Positions 50,974 through 60,791 of a DNA stretch of 64,000 nucleotides are shown one piece after another (position 1 is the first letter of the stretch; every line of letters starts with the position of its first letter). This DNA comes from Nodularia sp. (in: cyanobacteria) (GTDB taxonomy: Bacteria > Cyanobacteriota > Cyanobacteriia > Cyanobacteriales > Nostocaceae): the NCBI GenBank assembly GCA_007692755.1, contig REBL01000079.1:1-64000 (forward strand). Direction: 5' to 3'. Position numbers and translations under genes: made by a program. The notes under the pieces were generated by a model. The model worked only from the letters and a program-made list of their open reading frames with translations. It did not search any database and was not told the DNA's origin.

Positions 50974-52161
50974 CTACATTACCGCCACACGAGGCAAACG
51001 ATGCTTAAAGCCGCAGAGAATTTCCCAAGAAATAGTATTTAATTTTTCTGCCCAATCGTTAGCTGAGATTTGTTCTCTGCCTTGTTCACCAAGTAGGGTG
51101 ACTATTTCCCCTTCTTGTAAATCTGGAATAGCACTAACATCCAGCATCAACTGATCCATTGTAATTGTGCCAATTTGTGGCACGCGTTGACCACGAATTA
51201 AAACTTGCATTTTCTGGGAAAGATGACGCGGAACTCCATCAGCGTAACCGATACCAACCACAGCTAGGCGCATTTCTTGGGGTGTAATAAATTTTTGACC
51301 GTAACTGACACCAGTGCCGGCGGCGATTGTTTTGACGTGAGTCACACGCGCCTTCAGTTGCAAAACAGGCTTGAGGTTAACTACATTTTGTAAATGAGCC
51401 GCAGGATAGAGTCCGTAAATAGCTAAACCTGCGCGTACAATGTCGTAATGTAAGGCGCGATGCGTGAGAGTGGCGGCGGAGTTGGCTAAATGCAAGCAAG
51501 GTGGATTAATTCCTATTGTTTTGACTTGAGCGATCGCCTGCTCAAATCGTTTATGCTGTTCTTGCATGAGGGTGGGATTAACGTCATCTGCTGTTGCCAA
51601 GTGGGAATAAATACTAGCAATTTCAAGATGAGGTAAATTCTGGACTAACTGCACAAACTCCGCGGCTTCTTGCCAATTGGTTCCCAGCCGAGACATTCCC
51701 GTATCTAATTTAATGTGTACGGATAGGGGAGAACCATGATTGATAGTTTCTAAAATATTGGAAAAAATTAGCGCTTGTTTCGGACTGCATAGAGTTGGTT
51801 GAAGTTTCCAGTGAGCGATCGCCTGAATTTGCTCTGGCGTGTAGGCTGCACCTAAAATCAAAATAGGGGCTTTTATTCCACCTTCTCGTAATTGAATCCC
51901 CTCTGGAACTGTCGCGACTCCCAACCAACCCGCGCCCGATTGTACTGCTGTTTGAGCAACTGTGACGGCTCCGTGTCCATAAGCATCAGCTTTTACCACT
52001 GCCATTAACTGGGTACGTGGTGATAAAAATTGAACTAATTGCTGAACGTTGTGCGATAACGCCCCTAAATCAATTTCCACCCAAGCGCGTTGCGAGAACC
52101 AAGCATAGGTATCACACTCCTGATTATCAGCAAAACTAGGGGTTTGGTTACGACTTAACAT
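50974..52161 (-). CDS. alr: Alanine racemase
   Basis: PLP enzyme making D-alanine for peptidoglycan. The 395-residue product has a short variable N-terminus, then RAWVEIDLGALSHNVQQL, the PLP-binding Lys in MAVVKADAYGHGA (about 55), SIYSHLATADD, HLANSAAT, and the C-terminal-domain MRLAVVGIGYADGVPRHL and GTITMDQLMLDV with the catalytic Tyr region upstream. Length is typical. It is a single-gene unit upstream of the tRNA on the same strand. Confidence 0.96.
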   Translation of the reverse strand: MLSRNQTPSFADNQECDTYAWFSQRAWVEIDLGALSHNVQQLVQFLSPRTQLMAVVKADAYGHGAVTVAQTAVQSGAGWLGVATVPEGIQLREGGIKAPILILGAAYTPEQIQAIAHWKLQPTLCSPKQALIFSNILETINHGSPLSVHIKLDTGMSRLGTNWQEAAEFVQLVQNLPHLEIASIYSHLATADDVNPTLMQEQHKRFEQAIAQVKTIGINPPCLHLANSAATLTHRALHYDIVRAGLAIYGLYPAAHLQNVVNLKPVLQLKARVTHVKTIAAGTGVSYGQKFITPQEMRLAVVGIGYADGVPRHLSQKMQVLIRGQRVPQIGTITMDQLMLDVSAIPDLQEGEIVTLLGEQGREQISANDWAEKLNTISWEILCGFKHRLPRVAVM

Positions 52162-52585
52162 TGCACTTCACTCCTCTCACACCACTGTAAAGCTTCCAGA
52201 TTCTTTACCTATTCTGGTTCGCAACCTCAAAGCTATATCAATTTAATCAGGAAAGTTTACCGTTGATCCGGGAGTTAATACAATATGCTCAAAAGCAGCT
52301 GACAATATAAAACTCTCCTACGCTTTATTTATTATTAAATAGTTCTTCCTTATCAGTTTTATGATAACAAATTTTTCGTCAATAGTCAACCCCTAACACC
52401 TTCTTTATTGCAGTTTTGCCTCAATCCATAATCTGAGAGCAAACGCAGAGGTAGAAAATTTAACTTTTATTTTAGAATTTTCACCCTGCTACCAAATTAT
52501 TACGAAAGTATAAATTATGCTCATCTCCCCAGAAGGATAGATTCGTGTTAAAATATGTAAAACTAATAACCTCGAGCGCTAACCA
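52162..52585. other. Divergent spacer between alr and the HNH gene
   Basis: This 424-bp AT-rich spacer has no gene, no repeat tract and no clear operator. It must contain promoters for both neighbours but I could not identify them. Confidence 0.5.
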
Positions 52586-53083
52586 ATGGGGAAGGTTTTA
52601 GTCCTAAACGCGTCTTACGAACCGCTCAACATCACCAGTTGGCGGCGAGCTGTGATTCTGCTGATTAAAGGCAAAGCAGAACGCATTGAACATAACGGCA
52701 AATTTCTCTATTCAGATTTTCCGTTGCCGACTGTAATTCGGTTGCGTCATTATGTGCGCGTACCGTATAAGGAAATTCCTCTCACTCGCCGAAATATCTT
52801 GCACCGTGACAGTCACTCTTGTCAATACTGCGGTTACACCGGGGATGAGTTGACATTAGACCATGTTATACCGCGATCGCGCCGAGGGGGTGATACCTGG
52901 GAAAACATAGTGACGGCTTGCGTCCGTTGCAACGTCAAAAAAGGGAATCGCACACCCTACGAAGCCCATATGCCTTTGCGTCATCCTCCACGCCAACCTT
53001 ATAGTAGTCTTTATTTTGAGGTCAGCAAACATCTCAAGAGCGGACTGCATAACGAGTGGCAAAAATATGTGATTGGTCTTTGA
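52586..53083 (+). CDS. HNH endonuclease-family protein
   Basis: The 165-residue protein begins MGKVLVLNASYEPLNITSWRRAV, a conserved family start, and has a C-terminal HNH nuclease domain. Zinc cysteines lie in CQYCGYTG and CVRCNVKKGNRTP, and the catalytic block is ELTLDHVIPRSRRGGDTWENIV. These stand-alone HNH proteins are common in cyanobacteria and many phyla; no substrate is established. The nuclease motif is complete. A possible structured RNA lies just downstream (53100-53208). Confidence 0.9.
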   Translation: MGKVLVLNASYEPLNITSWRRAVILLIKGKAERIEHNGKFLYSDFPLPTVIRLRHYVRVPYKEIPLTRRNILHRDSHSCQYCGYTGDELTLDHVIPRSRRGGDTWENIVTACVRCNVKKGNRTPYEAHMPLRHPPRQPYSSLYFEVSKHLKSGLHNEWQKYVIGL

Positions 53084-53628
53084 CGCAAAAGGAATATTAA
53101 AAGCCAAAGAAATTATCACCTGTGATAGGTGTTAAAGTTTTGTGCTGGTTAAAATAGCCCGGCATCAGCCAGAGGTTATCTTGATCGTGACAGCCAATCT
53201 TTGGCTTTAATCAATTTGCCTGATAGATAATCCAGGATGTTTTGCGGCATCTGATAGATGATTATGGCAAATTGTTGAGGGAAACGATGTACAAGCCTTT
53301 TATATTACCGCATAATATTGTAAAATAACTAAGTCAGGCGGAAATATTCCCGTAAACTCAGGAATATGTTCAAAAACCCTTCTGGGCGTAAAAAATAGCA
53401 AGCCCTAGTTAAAAGTCATATTTGAAACTAAACATCTTTGTCTTCACTTTGCAGAGGCGATTTGGTAGATTTTAGCAGATCGCTCACCAATGGGATTGAC
53501 AAAAAATAAACCCATATAAGTATGCCAACAACCCTATATTTCTGCGAAGATCAGAATGTGTCTCACAATCAGTTCAGTGTTGGTTGTATTAATTCTTAAC
53601 AAATCAATGGAGGCTCGCACTTATCAAG
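53084..53628. other. Spacer with an 11-bp closing stem, possible structured RNA
   Basis: Downstream of the HNH gene AAAGCCAAAGA (53100-53110) pairs exactly with TCTTTGGCTTT (53198-53208), enclosing 87 nt that includes an inner TATCAC/GTGATA hairpin. There is no U-run to mark a terminator. The remaining 420 bp before the DHH gene show no gene. Confidence 0.35.
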
Positions 53629-54924
53629 ATGTCCCCTATGCAATTGAATTCTTCCTTAAAGCAATCAGAAAGTTTCCCATTGACTACAGAACCTAGCCCA
53701 GAGCTTGCTGATATAGACAAAGAAGCAGTAGAAGTTTCACTCACCAAGCCATCCTTACCATCATCCAATGGAGGAGGACGTAATGGTAAATATTTAGGTC
53801 AACGGGGAAATTCCGTGGCTTTTCAGAAATCTGAAGAATTGCAAAAGACCCTGCTAGCACACCGACATGAGCGTCATCTGGTAATTCTTCAAGATTTCCC
53901 CGACCCTGATGCTCTATCTTGCGCTTGGACTTACCAGTTAATTGTTCAGCAATATGATATTAAATGCGAAATTATTTATGCTGGTACACTGAGCCATCAA
54001 GAAAATATTGCTTTAGTTAAGCTGACTGGATTACCCGCCCAGCGCTGGACATCGCAAGTCCTCAAAAGTAAAGACTTGTCATCTTATCAAGGTTGCATCT
54101 TAATTGATAACCAGGGAACTACAAGTCAATTAATGACAGCAATAGAACAGGCAGGAATTCCCATAATTGCAGTCATTGACCATCATACTTTACAGGCGGA
54201 ACACAAGTCAGAGTTTGTGGACGTGCGTCCTGATGTGCGAGCCACCTCAACAATTTTTACACAGTATTTGCAATCGGGTTTACTAGCCTTAGATAGCAGC
54301 ATCAGCCAACACGTCAAATGTGCGACTGCTTTAATGCATGGGTTGCGGTCAGATACCAATCGGCTGATGCAAGCCCAAGAAGAAGATTTCATGGCAGCAG
54401 CATATCTGAGCCGATTTTATGATGCTCAACTGCTGAATGCCATTTTACAGGCAAATCGTTCCAAGCGGGTAATGGATGTGATCGAGCGATCGCTCAAAAA
54501 CCGCATCGTGCAGAATAACTTTTCCATTGCTGGCGTTGGTTATCTGCGCTACGAAGACCGGGATGCTATTCCCCAAGCAGCCGATTTCCTGGTGACTGAA
54601 GAAAACGTTCACACCGCAGTAGTTTTCGGCATTGTTCACGACGAAGACGAGCTAGAAGTAGTCATTGGCTCCCTAAGAACCGCTAAACTCACCCTTGACC
54701 CCGATGAGTTTATCAAAGAAGCCTTTGGGCAAGATAACACCGGACGATTTTTTGGTGGTGGACGTACAGGCGCAGGTGGGTTTGAAATTCCGATGGGTTT
54801 CTTGTCTGGTAGTAACGACAATTCTGCTTATGCAAAAATCAAATGGGAAGTCTACGATTCTCAAATCAAGCAAAAGCTACTAAAGTTGGTTAATCCTAAA
54901 GACGACCCCATTCAGTCTGAATAA
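53629..54924 (+). CDS. DHH-family phosphoesterase (NrnA-like)
   Basis: The 431-residue product has a DHH N-terminal domain: a DHH motif I variant DFPDPDALSCAW, Asp in ILIDNQGTTSQ, and AVIDHHTLQAE (DHH box). The C-terminal DHHA1 domain ends GRFFGGGRTGAGGFEIPMGFL. NrnA-type enzymes degrade nano-RNA and dephosphorylate pAp. The first 70 residues (Ser/Glu-rich) are extra. The catalytic Asp/His set looks complete. Monocistronic, bounded by long spacers. Confidence 0.87.
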   Translation: MSPMQLNSSLKQSESFPLTTEPSPELADIDKEAVEVSLTKPSLPSSNGGGRNGKYLGQRGNSVAFQKSEELQKTLLAHRHERHLVILQDFPDPDALSCAWTYQLIVQQYDIKCEIIYAGTLSHQENIALVKLTGLPAQRWTSQVLKSKDLSSYQGCILIDNQGTTSQLMTAIEQAGIPIIAVIDHHTLQAEHKSEFVDVRPDVRATSTIFTQYLQSGLLALDSSISQHVKCATALMHGLRSDTNRLMQAQEEDFMAAAYLSRFYDAQLLNAILQANRSKRVMDVIERSLKNRIVQNNFSIAGVGYLRYEDRDAIPQAADFLVTEENVHTAVVFGIVHDEDELEVVIGSLRTAKLTLDPDEFIKEAFGQDNTGRFFGGGRTGAGGFEIPMGFLSGSNDNSAYAKIKWEVYDSQIKQKLLKLVNPKDDPIQSE

Positions 54925-54994
54925 GTGTTGCATTCTGAGTACAAGGAATTTTAGGGAAATCCGTTAAAGCGAACCCGAAAACAAAATTGATTCA

Positions 54995-55047
54995 GTAGGG
55001 GTTGGGTACAGCTACGCTCAGTCCAAGGAATAATGCCAAACCCCTAC
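54995..55047. terminator. GTAGGGGTT/AACCCCTAC hairpin after the DHH gene
   Basis: GTAGGGGTT (54995-55003) and AACCCCTAC (55039-55047) form a 9-bp stem with a 35-nt loop, 70 bp after the DHH stop. GG/CC can extend it with one bulge. It may terminate the transcript or be a small hairpin repeat; no U-run follows. Confidence 0.4.
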
Positions 55048-55164
55048 CGATGAATTGAGCTTTGAACTAAAAAATACATCCTTTGGCAGTAAATTCTTCA
55101 CTAAAAAGCAGTATCTAGATTTTAATTGCTAATCAAAAACCCTACGAAAACTATAGACGCGCAA

Positions 55165-55614
55165 ATGTTACAAAGCTTGTATGAGCAAGATTTTTATGCT
55201 TGGGTAGAACAAACCACTGAGCTTTTAAAATCGCAGCATTGGGACACACTGGATTTAGAACATTTAATTGAGGAAGTAGTGGACTTGGGCAAGAGTCAGC
55301 AAAGGGCGTTGCAGAGTTCATTGCGGTTAGTATTATTGCATTTGCTCAAGTGGAAGCATCAACCCGAACGGCGTAGTCATAGTTGGCAAGTGACTATTAC
55401 CCATGAGCGACTGAATTTAGATGAACTATTCGCAGAAAGTCCCAGCTTGCGCCGTTTTTTAAGTGATACTGACTGGATAGATGCCACTTATCAAAGAGCG
55501 CGGAAAGAAGCAATGGTAGAAACAACTTTATCAGGGGAGAACTTTCCGATGGTCTGTCCCTTTGGTGTCGATGAGATTTTAGACTTAGATTTTTATCCTA
55601 GTGTTGACGAATAA
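55165..55614 (+). CDS. DUF29 family protein
   Basis: I choose the ATG at 55165 (149 residues); a TTG 13 codons earlier is the alternative. The family pattern is clear: LYEQDFYAWVEQTTELLKSQHWDTLDLEHLIEEVVDLGKSQQRAL, LLHLLKWKHQPERRSHSW and the PSLRRFLSD segment. DUF29 proteins are helical cytoplasmic proteins, numerous in filamentous cyanobacteria, with no known activity. It lies 75 bp before sixA on the same strand and may share a transcript. Confidence 0.9.
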   Translation: MLQSLYEQDFYAWVEQTTELLKSQHWDTLDLEHLIEEVVDLGKSQQRALQSSLRLVLLHLLKWKHQPERRSHSWQVTITHERLNLDELFAESPSLRRFLSDTDWIDATYQRARKEAMVETTLSGENFPMVCPFGVDEILDLDFYPSVDE

Positions 55615-55689
55615 TTCTCATTTAATCGAATGAGTGAGCTTTCAGCAATCACTTCGTGCAAAATAAGTTTTTATAACAACACTAAAAAG

Positions 55690-56187
55690 ATGGAATTATA
55701 CTTAATTCGTCATGGTATAGCCGAAGAAAAGCAACTAGACATTAAAAAAGATGAAGAGCGATCGCTTACTAAAGAAGGACGACAAAAAACCGAAAAAGTT
55801 GCCCAAAGCATTAAAAAATTGGGTTTGCAGTTTGAGATAATTGTCACCAGTCCCTTAGTACGGGCGCGCCAAACGGCGGAAATTCTCCTAGCCACCGGAC
55901 TCAGTAACCAATGGGAAGAATCTCCTCATCTTGCCCCCAACGGTCATATATCCAGTTGGCTAAATTACTGGTTAGAACCCAAAAAATATGCACAAAAGAC
56001 CCAAATTGCCTTGGTAGGACATGAACCTTGTTTAAGCGATTGGGCAGAAATTTTGGTTTGGGGAGAGGCCAAAGACAGTTTAGTCTTGAAAAAAGCAGGT
56101 ATGATCGGGATAAAACTACCAGAAATAGGTTCACCTCTGGGTCGTAGTCAAATGTTTTGGTTGACACCGCCCAAGTACCTGCAATAA
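55690..56187 (+). CDS. sixA: Phosphohistidine phosphatase SixA
   Basis: I start at the ATG at 55690 (165 residues). The RHG catalytic motif is at the very N-terminus (MELYLIRHGIAEE), with the second-site LTKEGRQKTEKVAQ, TSPLVRARQTAEILL and the second histidine in ALVGHEPCLSDWAE. Histidine-phosphatase enzymes of this group remove phosphate from histidine phosphotransfer domains or from small metabolites. A 20-residue upstream extension would put the RHG motif in an unusual place. It is followed by gltA. Confidence 0.9.
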   Translation: MELYLIRHGIAEEKQLDIKKDEERSLTKEGRQKTEKVAQSIKKLGLQFEIIVTSPLVRARQTAEILLATGLSNQWEESPHLAPNGHISSWLNYWLEPKKYAQKTQIALVGHEPCLSDWAEILVWGEAKDSLVLKKAGMIGIKLPEIGSPLGRSQMFWLTPPKYLQ

Positions 56188-56299
56188 CAGCTTTGCAACA
56201 TTTTTTCAAAAAGTGTTGTGACATCGGCTACTGTTATAGCGACAAGAATTTCTGGTAAGTTAGCGTGAGCAGATATTTCAACAAGCAAATGGTGTTGCC

Positions 56300-57436
56300 A
56301 TGATGGTGTGCGAATACAAGCCTGGTTTAGAAGGCATTCCCGCCGCCCAATCGAGTATTAGTCATGTTGATGGGCAGAAGGGAATTCTAGAATATCGTGG
56401 CATCCGGATTGAGGAACTAGCAGAAAAAAGTTCATTTCTAGAAACTGCTTATCTCTTAATCTGGGGTGAACTGCCAAGTAAAGAAGAATTAGAAGCGTTT
56501 GAGCATGAGGTTCGCTACCACAGGCGGATCAAATACCGCATTCGGGACATGATGAAATGCTTTCCAGAAAGCGGTCACCCGATGGATGCTCTGCAAGCCT
56601 CAGCTGCGGCATTAGGCTTGTTTTATTCGCGCCGGGACTTACACAATCCTGCCTATATTCGGGATGCCGTGGTGCGCTTGTTAGCGACCATTCCCACAAT
56701 GGTAGCGGCATTCCAGTTGATGCGAAAAGGCAACGACCCCGTAAGGCCTCGTGATGACTTAGACTATGCCGCCAACTTTCTCTATATGCTCAACGAGCAA
56801 GAACCAGATCCTTTGGCAGCAAAAATTTTTGACATCTGCTTGATCCTGCACGTTGAGCATACAATGAATGCCTCTACCTTCAGTGCTAGGGTAACGGCTT
56901 CCACCTTAACTGACCCCTACGCTGTAGTTGCTAGTGCCGTCGGAACCCTCGGAGGTCCCCTACACGGTGGAGCCAATGAAGAAGTGATTCAGATGTTGGA
57001 AGACATTGGCACAGTAGAAAATGTGCGTCCCTATGTAGAGGACTTGCTGCAACGCAAAGCCAAAATCATGGGCTTTGGACACCGTGTGTATAAAGTCAAA
57101 GATCCACGAGCTACGGTTTTACAAAACCTAGCAGAGCAATTGTTTGCCAAGTTTGGGCATGATAAGTACTATGACATTGCCCTCGAAATGGAACGGGTAG
57201 TGGCAGAAAAACTGCCAGGCAAAGGGATTTATCCCAATGTTGACTTTTATTCGGGTTTGGTGTACAGGAAAATGGGAATTCCTACAGACTTATTTACACC
57301 AATATTTGCGATCGCCCGTGTAGCAGGTTGGCTAGCACACTGGAAAGAACAACTCGCAGAAAACCGCATATTTCGACCGACCCAGATTTATAACGGGAAG
57401 CATGAGGTTACTTATCTTCCCATCGATCAACGTTAA
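56300..57436 (+). CDS. gltA: Citrate synthase
   Basis: Condenses acetyl-CoA and oxaloacetate, supplying 2-oxoglutarate for nitrogen assimilation in cyanobacteria. The 378-residue protein has GLEGIPAAQSSISHVDGQKGILEYRG at the N-terminus and the catalytic residues in LHVEHTMNASTFSAR (His), LGGPLHGGANEEV (His) and FYSGLVYRKMGIP (Asp on the preceding NVDFY). GFGHRVYKVKDPR binds oxaloacetate. The length is typical of bacterial type II-like small citrate synthases. ndhA lies 385 bp downstream. Confidence 0.96.
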   Translation: MMVCEYKPGLEGIPAAQSSISHVDGQKGILEYRGIRIEELAEKSSFLETAYLLIWGELPSKEELEAFEHEVRYHRRIKYRIRDMMKCFPESGHPMDALQASAAALGLFYSRRDLHNPAYIRDAVVRLLATIPTMVAAFQLMRKGNDPVRPRDDLDYAANFLYMLNEQEPDPLAAKIFDICLILHVEHTMNASTFSARVTASTLTDPYAVVASAVGTLGGPLHGGANEEVIQMLEDIGTVENVRPYVEDLLQRKAKIMGFGHRVYKVKDPRATVLQNLAEQLFAKFGHDKYYDIALEMERVVAEKLPGKGIYPNVDFYSGLVYRKMGIPTDLFTPIFAIARVAGWLAHWKEQLAENRIFRPTQIYNGKHEVTYLPIDQR

Positions 57437-57820
57437 CTGGTAGTTGGATTGTTAGTCACACTTATTCTCCGTTATTAAGTAGACCACCGTTACCACAAGA
57501 TCGGCGGAGGTCTTGTCATGATTTGTGAGGCGAGGGTGAAGGAAGTAGAGAATGTCCCTGTGCTTTGTCTACTTCCTCTTCTCGCCAAACAAAACAAATC
57601 CCAATCCTAACCATAAGTAGAAGTTCTTGTATAGCTTCAAGGACTGAAAACCATGGGACGATATACTAGGCATGGGAATTGGCGAAAATCTCTGGCTACG
57701 CCACGCAAGCTATCAATCAAGCTTCTTCATCAAAGCACAAAAGGATGAAGGATGAAGGAACCGAATTTTATACCTTATAACTTCACACTTCATACTTCAG
57801 TTGACTTAAAGAGCAGAAAC
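57437..57820. other. Spacer between gltA and ndhA with hairpin and dispersed repeat
   Basis: No gene in this stretch. GGCGAG (57529-57534) with AGGAAGTAGA (57540-57549) pairs with TCTACTTCCT (57568-57577) and CTCGCC (57581-57586), a long interrupted stem that is probably the gltA terminator. The repeat TGGCTACGCCACGCAAGC recurs at 57693-57715. ndhA is taken to start at 57821, so the frame upstream of it is not coding. Confidence 0.6.
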
Positions 57821-58939
57821 ATGAACTCAGGAATTGACCTCCAAGGAACGTTTATTCAATCCGTCATGGATTTAGGAATACCAGCAGGGACAGCCAAAGC
57901 CATTTGGATGCCCTTGCCCATGATACTGATGCTCATTGGAGCAACAGTGGGGGTACTAGTCTGTGTTTGGTTAGAACGAAAGATTTCGGCATCAGTACAG
58001 CAGCGCATTGGGCCAGAATTTATTGGTCCTTTTGGCTTACTAGCTCCGGTAGCCGATGGACTCAAGCTGGTATTTAAAGAAGATATCGTACCAGCTAAAG
58101 CTGATGCTTGGCTATTTACCATCGGTCCCATTTTAGTCGTACTGCCAGTATTTCTGTCCTATTTGATTGTCCCCTTTGGACAGAATATTGTAATTACAAA
58201 CGTAGGCATGGGAATATTCCTGTGGATTGCGTTTTCTAGCATTGCCCCCATTGGGTTGTTAATGGCTGGTTACGCATCAAACAACAAGTATTCCCTCATC
58301 GGTGGCTTGCGGGCTGCTGCTCAGTCTATTAGCTACGAAATTCCGCTATCCTTGAGTGTGTTAGCCGTCGTCATGATGTCTAACAGCCTCAGCACCATTG
58401 ATATTGTTAACCAGCAATCTGGCTATGGTATCCTCGGCTGGAACATTTGGCGGCAACCAGTAGGGTTTCTAATTTTTTGGATAGCAGCCCTGGCTGAATG
58501 TGAACGCTTGCCCTTTGACTTACCAGAAGCGGAAGAAGAAATCGTCGCTGGTTATCAGACCGAATACTCTGGCATGAAATTCGCGCTGTTTTACCTCAGT
58601 TCCTATGTCAACCTAGTGCTTTCTGCTCTACTGGTAGCAGTTTTATATCTGGGTGGTTGGGACTTTCCCATTCCCGTGAATGTCATAGCTAATTGGCTGG
58701 GAATCAGTGAATTCAATCCCGTCTTGCAAGTAGCAACGGCTTCTTTGGGTATTGTCATGACCCTAATCAAAGCCTATTTGCTAGTGTTTATCGCCATCTT
58801 GTTGCGTTGGACAGTACCACGGGTGCGGATTGACCAATTGTTAGATTTAGGATGGAAGTTTTTGTTGCCACTGGCTTTGGTTAATCTTCTAGTCACCGCA
58901 GCACTAAAACTTGCCTTTCCCTTCGCCTTTGGTGGATAA
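57821..58939 (+). CDS. ndhA: NADH dehydrogenase-like complex subunit 1 (NdhA)
   Basis: Membrane-arm subunit of NDH-1 for cyclic electron flow and respiration. I start at the ATG at 57821 (372 residues, the usual NdhA length) rather than 23 codons upstream. Eight hydrophobic helices are visible, plus the quinone-site and conserved loops: [44 protein letters not shown], and the acidic [34 protein letters not shown]. It starts the ndhA-I-G-E operon, all on the plus strand. Confidence 0.97.
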   Translation: MNSGIDLQGTFIQSVMDLGIPAGTAKAIWMPLPMILMLIGATVGVLVCVWLERKISASVQQRIGPEFIGPFGLLAPVADGLKLVFKEDIVPAKADAWLFTIGPILVVLPVFLSYLIVPFGQNIVITNVGMGIFLWIAFSSIAPIGLLMAGYASNNKYSLIGGLRAAAQSISYEIPLSLSVLAVVMMSNSLSTIDIVNQQSGYGILGWNIWRQPVGFLIFWIAALAECERLPFDLPEAEEEIVAGYQTEYSGMKFALFYLSSYVNLVLSALLVAVLYLGGWDFPIPVNVIANWLGISEFNPVLQVATASLGIVMTLIKAYLLVFIAILLRWTVPRVRIDQLLDLGWKFLLPLALVNLLVTAALKLAFPFAFGG

Positions 58940-59025
58940 ACCAATTTGAGGTTTTAGGTTTTAGATTGAATCTGAAATCTCAAATCCCAGATCCAGAATT
59001 GAAAAGAGAGAGAAAAACACTAAAA

Positions 59026-59619
59026 ATGCTCAAGTTCCTCAAACAAGTTGGTGATTACGCCAAAGAAGCAGTACAAGCTGGACGTTATATTGGTCAAGGG
59101 TTAGCTGTAACTTTCGACCATATGCAGCGCCGCCCAGTTACTGTACAGTACCCTTACGAAAAACTGATTCTGGGCGAAAGGTTTCGTGGCAGAATTCACT
59201 TTGAGTTTGATAAATGTATCGCCTGTGAAGTCTGTGTTCGGGTTTGTCCAATCAATCTGCCTGTAGTGGATTGGGAATTTGAGAAAGCTAACAAAAAGAA
59301 AAAGCTCAAACACTACAGCATTGACTTTGGAGTTTGTATATTCTGCGGTAACTGTGTGGAATACTGCCCAACTAACTGTCTATCGATGACAGAAGAGTAT
59401 GAACTATCAACTTACGATCGCCATGAATTGAATTATGACAACGTAGCCTTAGGTCGTCTGCCTTACAAAGTCACAAATGACCCAATGGTTACCCCACTGC
59501 GCGAACTAGCTTATTTGCCCAAGGGTGTCATGGAACCTCATGGCCTGCCTGCTGATGCCCCTCGTGCTGGTTCTCGTCCAGAAGACCTGCTAGAACAAAC
59601 AGAAAAAACCAGTGGCTAG
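59026..59619 (+). CDS. ndhI: NDH-1 subunit I (ferredoxin-like NdhI)
   Basis: Carries two 4Fe-4S clusters linking ferredoxin/peripheral electron input to quinone. The start is the ATG at 59026 (197 residues). Cluster-binding cysteines are in [21 protein letters not shown] and [25 protein letters not shown]. The opening [21 protein letters not shown] is the conserved amphipathic N-terminus. It follows ndhA by 86 bp. The C-terminal 50 residues beyond the second cluster are typical of cyanobacterial NdhI. Confidence 0.96.
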   Translation: MLKFLKQVGDYAKEAVQAGRYIGQGLAVTFDHMQRRPVTVQYPYEKLILGERFRGRIHFEFDKCIACEVCVRVCPINLPVVDWEFEKANKKKKLKHYSIDFGVCIFCGNCVEYCPTNCLSMTEEYELSTYDRHELNYDNVALGRLPYKVTNDPMVTPLRELAYLPKGVMEPHGLPADAPRAGSRPEDLLEQTEKTSG

Positions 59620-59633
59620 AGCCGCAAAGCGGA

Positions 59634-59661
59634 AGTCAAAAGTCAAAAGTCAAAAGTCAAA
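59634..59661. repeat. Four AGTCAAA heptamers between ndhI and ndhG
   Basis: Four exact AGTCAAA copies at 59634-59661 lie inside the ndh operon. The heptamer is identical to the tract at 13398-13432, so the same STRR has spread to separate loci. Confidence 0.88.
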
Positions 59662-59782
59662 AGTTTACATAATCGGCTTTTGATTGATTTGAAGTTTAAA
59701 TTCCGCCAGGCGGTGCTATTGGGTAATCGTAATTAGCGATTACCAGTTACCATTTATTGGAAATTAAAAAGGATCGGAAAAA

Positions 59783-60397
59783 GTGAATCTAGCCGAAGGA
59801 GTACAGTTTGTTTCGTTGTGCATACTGGGCGCGATGATGATTGGAGCAGCTTTAGGAGTAGTGCTGTTCTCTAACGTTGTCTATTCTGCCTTTATGCTGG
59901 GAGGCGTATTTATCAGCATGGCAGGAATCTACCTGTTGCTGAACGGTGATTTTGTCGCAGCCGCACAAGTTTTGGTTTATGTTGGGGCGGTTAACGTGCT
60001 AATTTTGTTTGCCATTATGTTGGTGAACAAGCGGGAAGATTTTGCGCCATTTCCCAGTGCTGGGCTGCGGAAAGTCCTCACAGGAATAGTCAGTCTGGGA
60101 TTATTTGGTCTATTGAGTGTGATGGTATTGGGGACTCCTTGGGCATACTCAACACCTGCTGCTGTAGCTCCAGAAAGTTCTATAGTTGTGATTGGTGAGC
60201 ATTTCTTCACTGACTTTTTACTGCCTTTTGAACTGGCTTCAGTATTGTTGCTGATAGCAATGGTGGGAGCGATTATTTTGGCACGTCGCGAGTATTTGCC
60301 TGAAGAACCAACACCCTCAGATTTGCAACAAACTGTTTTGACTTTGCCAGAACGCCCCAGAGACTTGGTATCGGCGGGTAGCGAAACCAAAGAGTAA
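59783..60397 (+). CDS. ndhG: NDH-1 subunit 6 (NdhG)
   Basis: Membrane-arm subunit. GTG start with GGAT/GGAAAAA upstream; 204 residues with five hydrophobic helices: VQFVSLCILGAMMIGAALGVVLFS, SAFMLGGVFISMAGIYLLL, AAQVLVYVGAVNVLILFAIML (family signature VYVGAVNVLILFAIML), KVLTGIVSLGLFGLLSVMVL and ELASVLLLIAMVGAIILARRE. A polar C-terminal tail follows. Located between ndhI and ndhE as in other cyanobacteria. Confidence 0.95.
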   Translation: MNLAEGVQFVSLCILGAMMIGAALGVVLFSNVVYSAFMLGGVFISMAGIYLLLNGDFVAAAQVLVYVGAVNVLILFAIMLVNKREDFAPFPSAGLRKVLTGIVSLGLFGLLSVMVLGTPWAYSTPAAVAPESSIVVIGEHFFTDFLLPFELASVLLLIAMVGAIILARREYLPEEPTPSDLQQTVLTLPERPRDLVSAGSETKE

Positions 60398-60479
60398 AAT
60401 TTGCGAATCATATCGCCAGTAAAAAGCCAGATTTTTGATGGCTACGTCACGTCAGCTAACAGAAGAGAACCAATAATCC

Positions 60480-60785
60480 ATGCAACTCCAGTATTTTTTA
60501 CTACTAGCAGCAGCTTTGTTTTGTATTGGCATTTATGGCTTAATTACCAGTCGGAATGCTGTACGGGTATTAATGTCAATTGAGTTACTGCTGAATGCTG
60601 TTAATCTGAATTTAATGGCATTTTCCAACTTTCTCGATTCAACTTTAATTAAGGGTCAGGTATTCACCGTGTTTGTGATTACCGTGGCAGCTGCTGAAGC
60701 GGCAGTGGGTCTAGCCATTGTGCTGGCCATTTATCGCAACCGCGATACCGTCGATATGGAGCAGTTTAATCTCCTGAAGTGGTAA
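60480..60785 (+). CDS. ndhE: NDH-1 subunit 4L (NdhE)
   Basis: Small three-helix membrane subunit of 101 residues: [46 protein letters not shown] with the conserved Glu, and [30 protein letters not shown] with the second Glu. These are the NuoK/NdhE signature helices. It ends 6 bp before nadK, so the NAD kinase gene is probably co-transcribed with ndhAIGE, an apt pairing of NADP(H) supply and electron flow. Confidence 0.96.
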   Translation: MQLQYFLLLAAALFCIGIYGLITSRNAVRVLMSIELLLNAVNLNLMAFSNFLDSTLIKGQVFTVFVITVAAAEAAVGLAIVLAIYRNRDTVDMEQFNLLKW

Positions 60786-60791
60786 TTTTGC

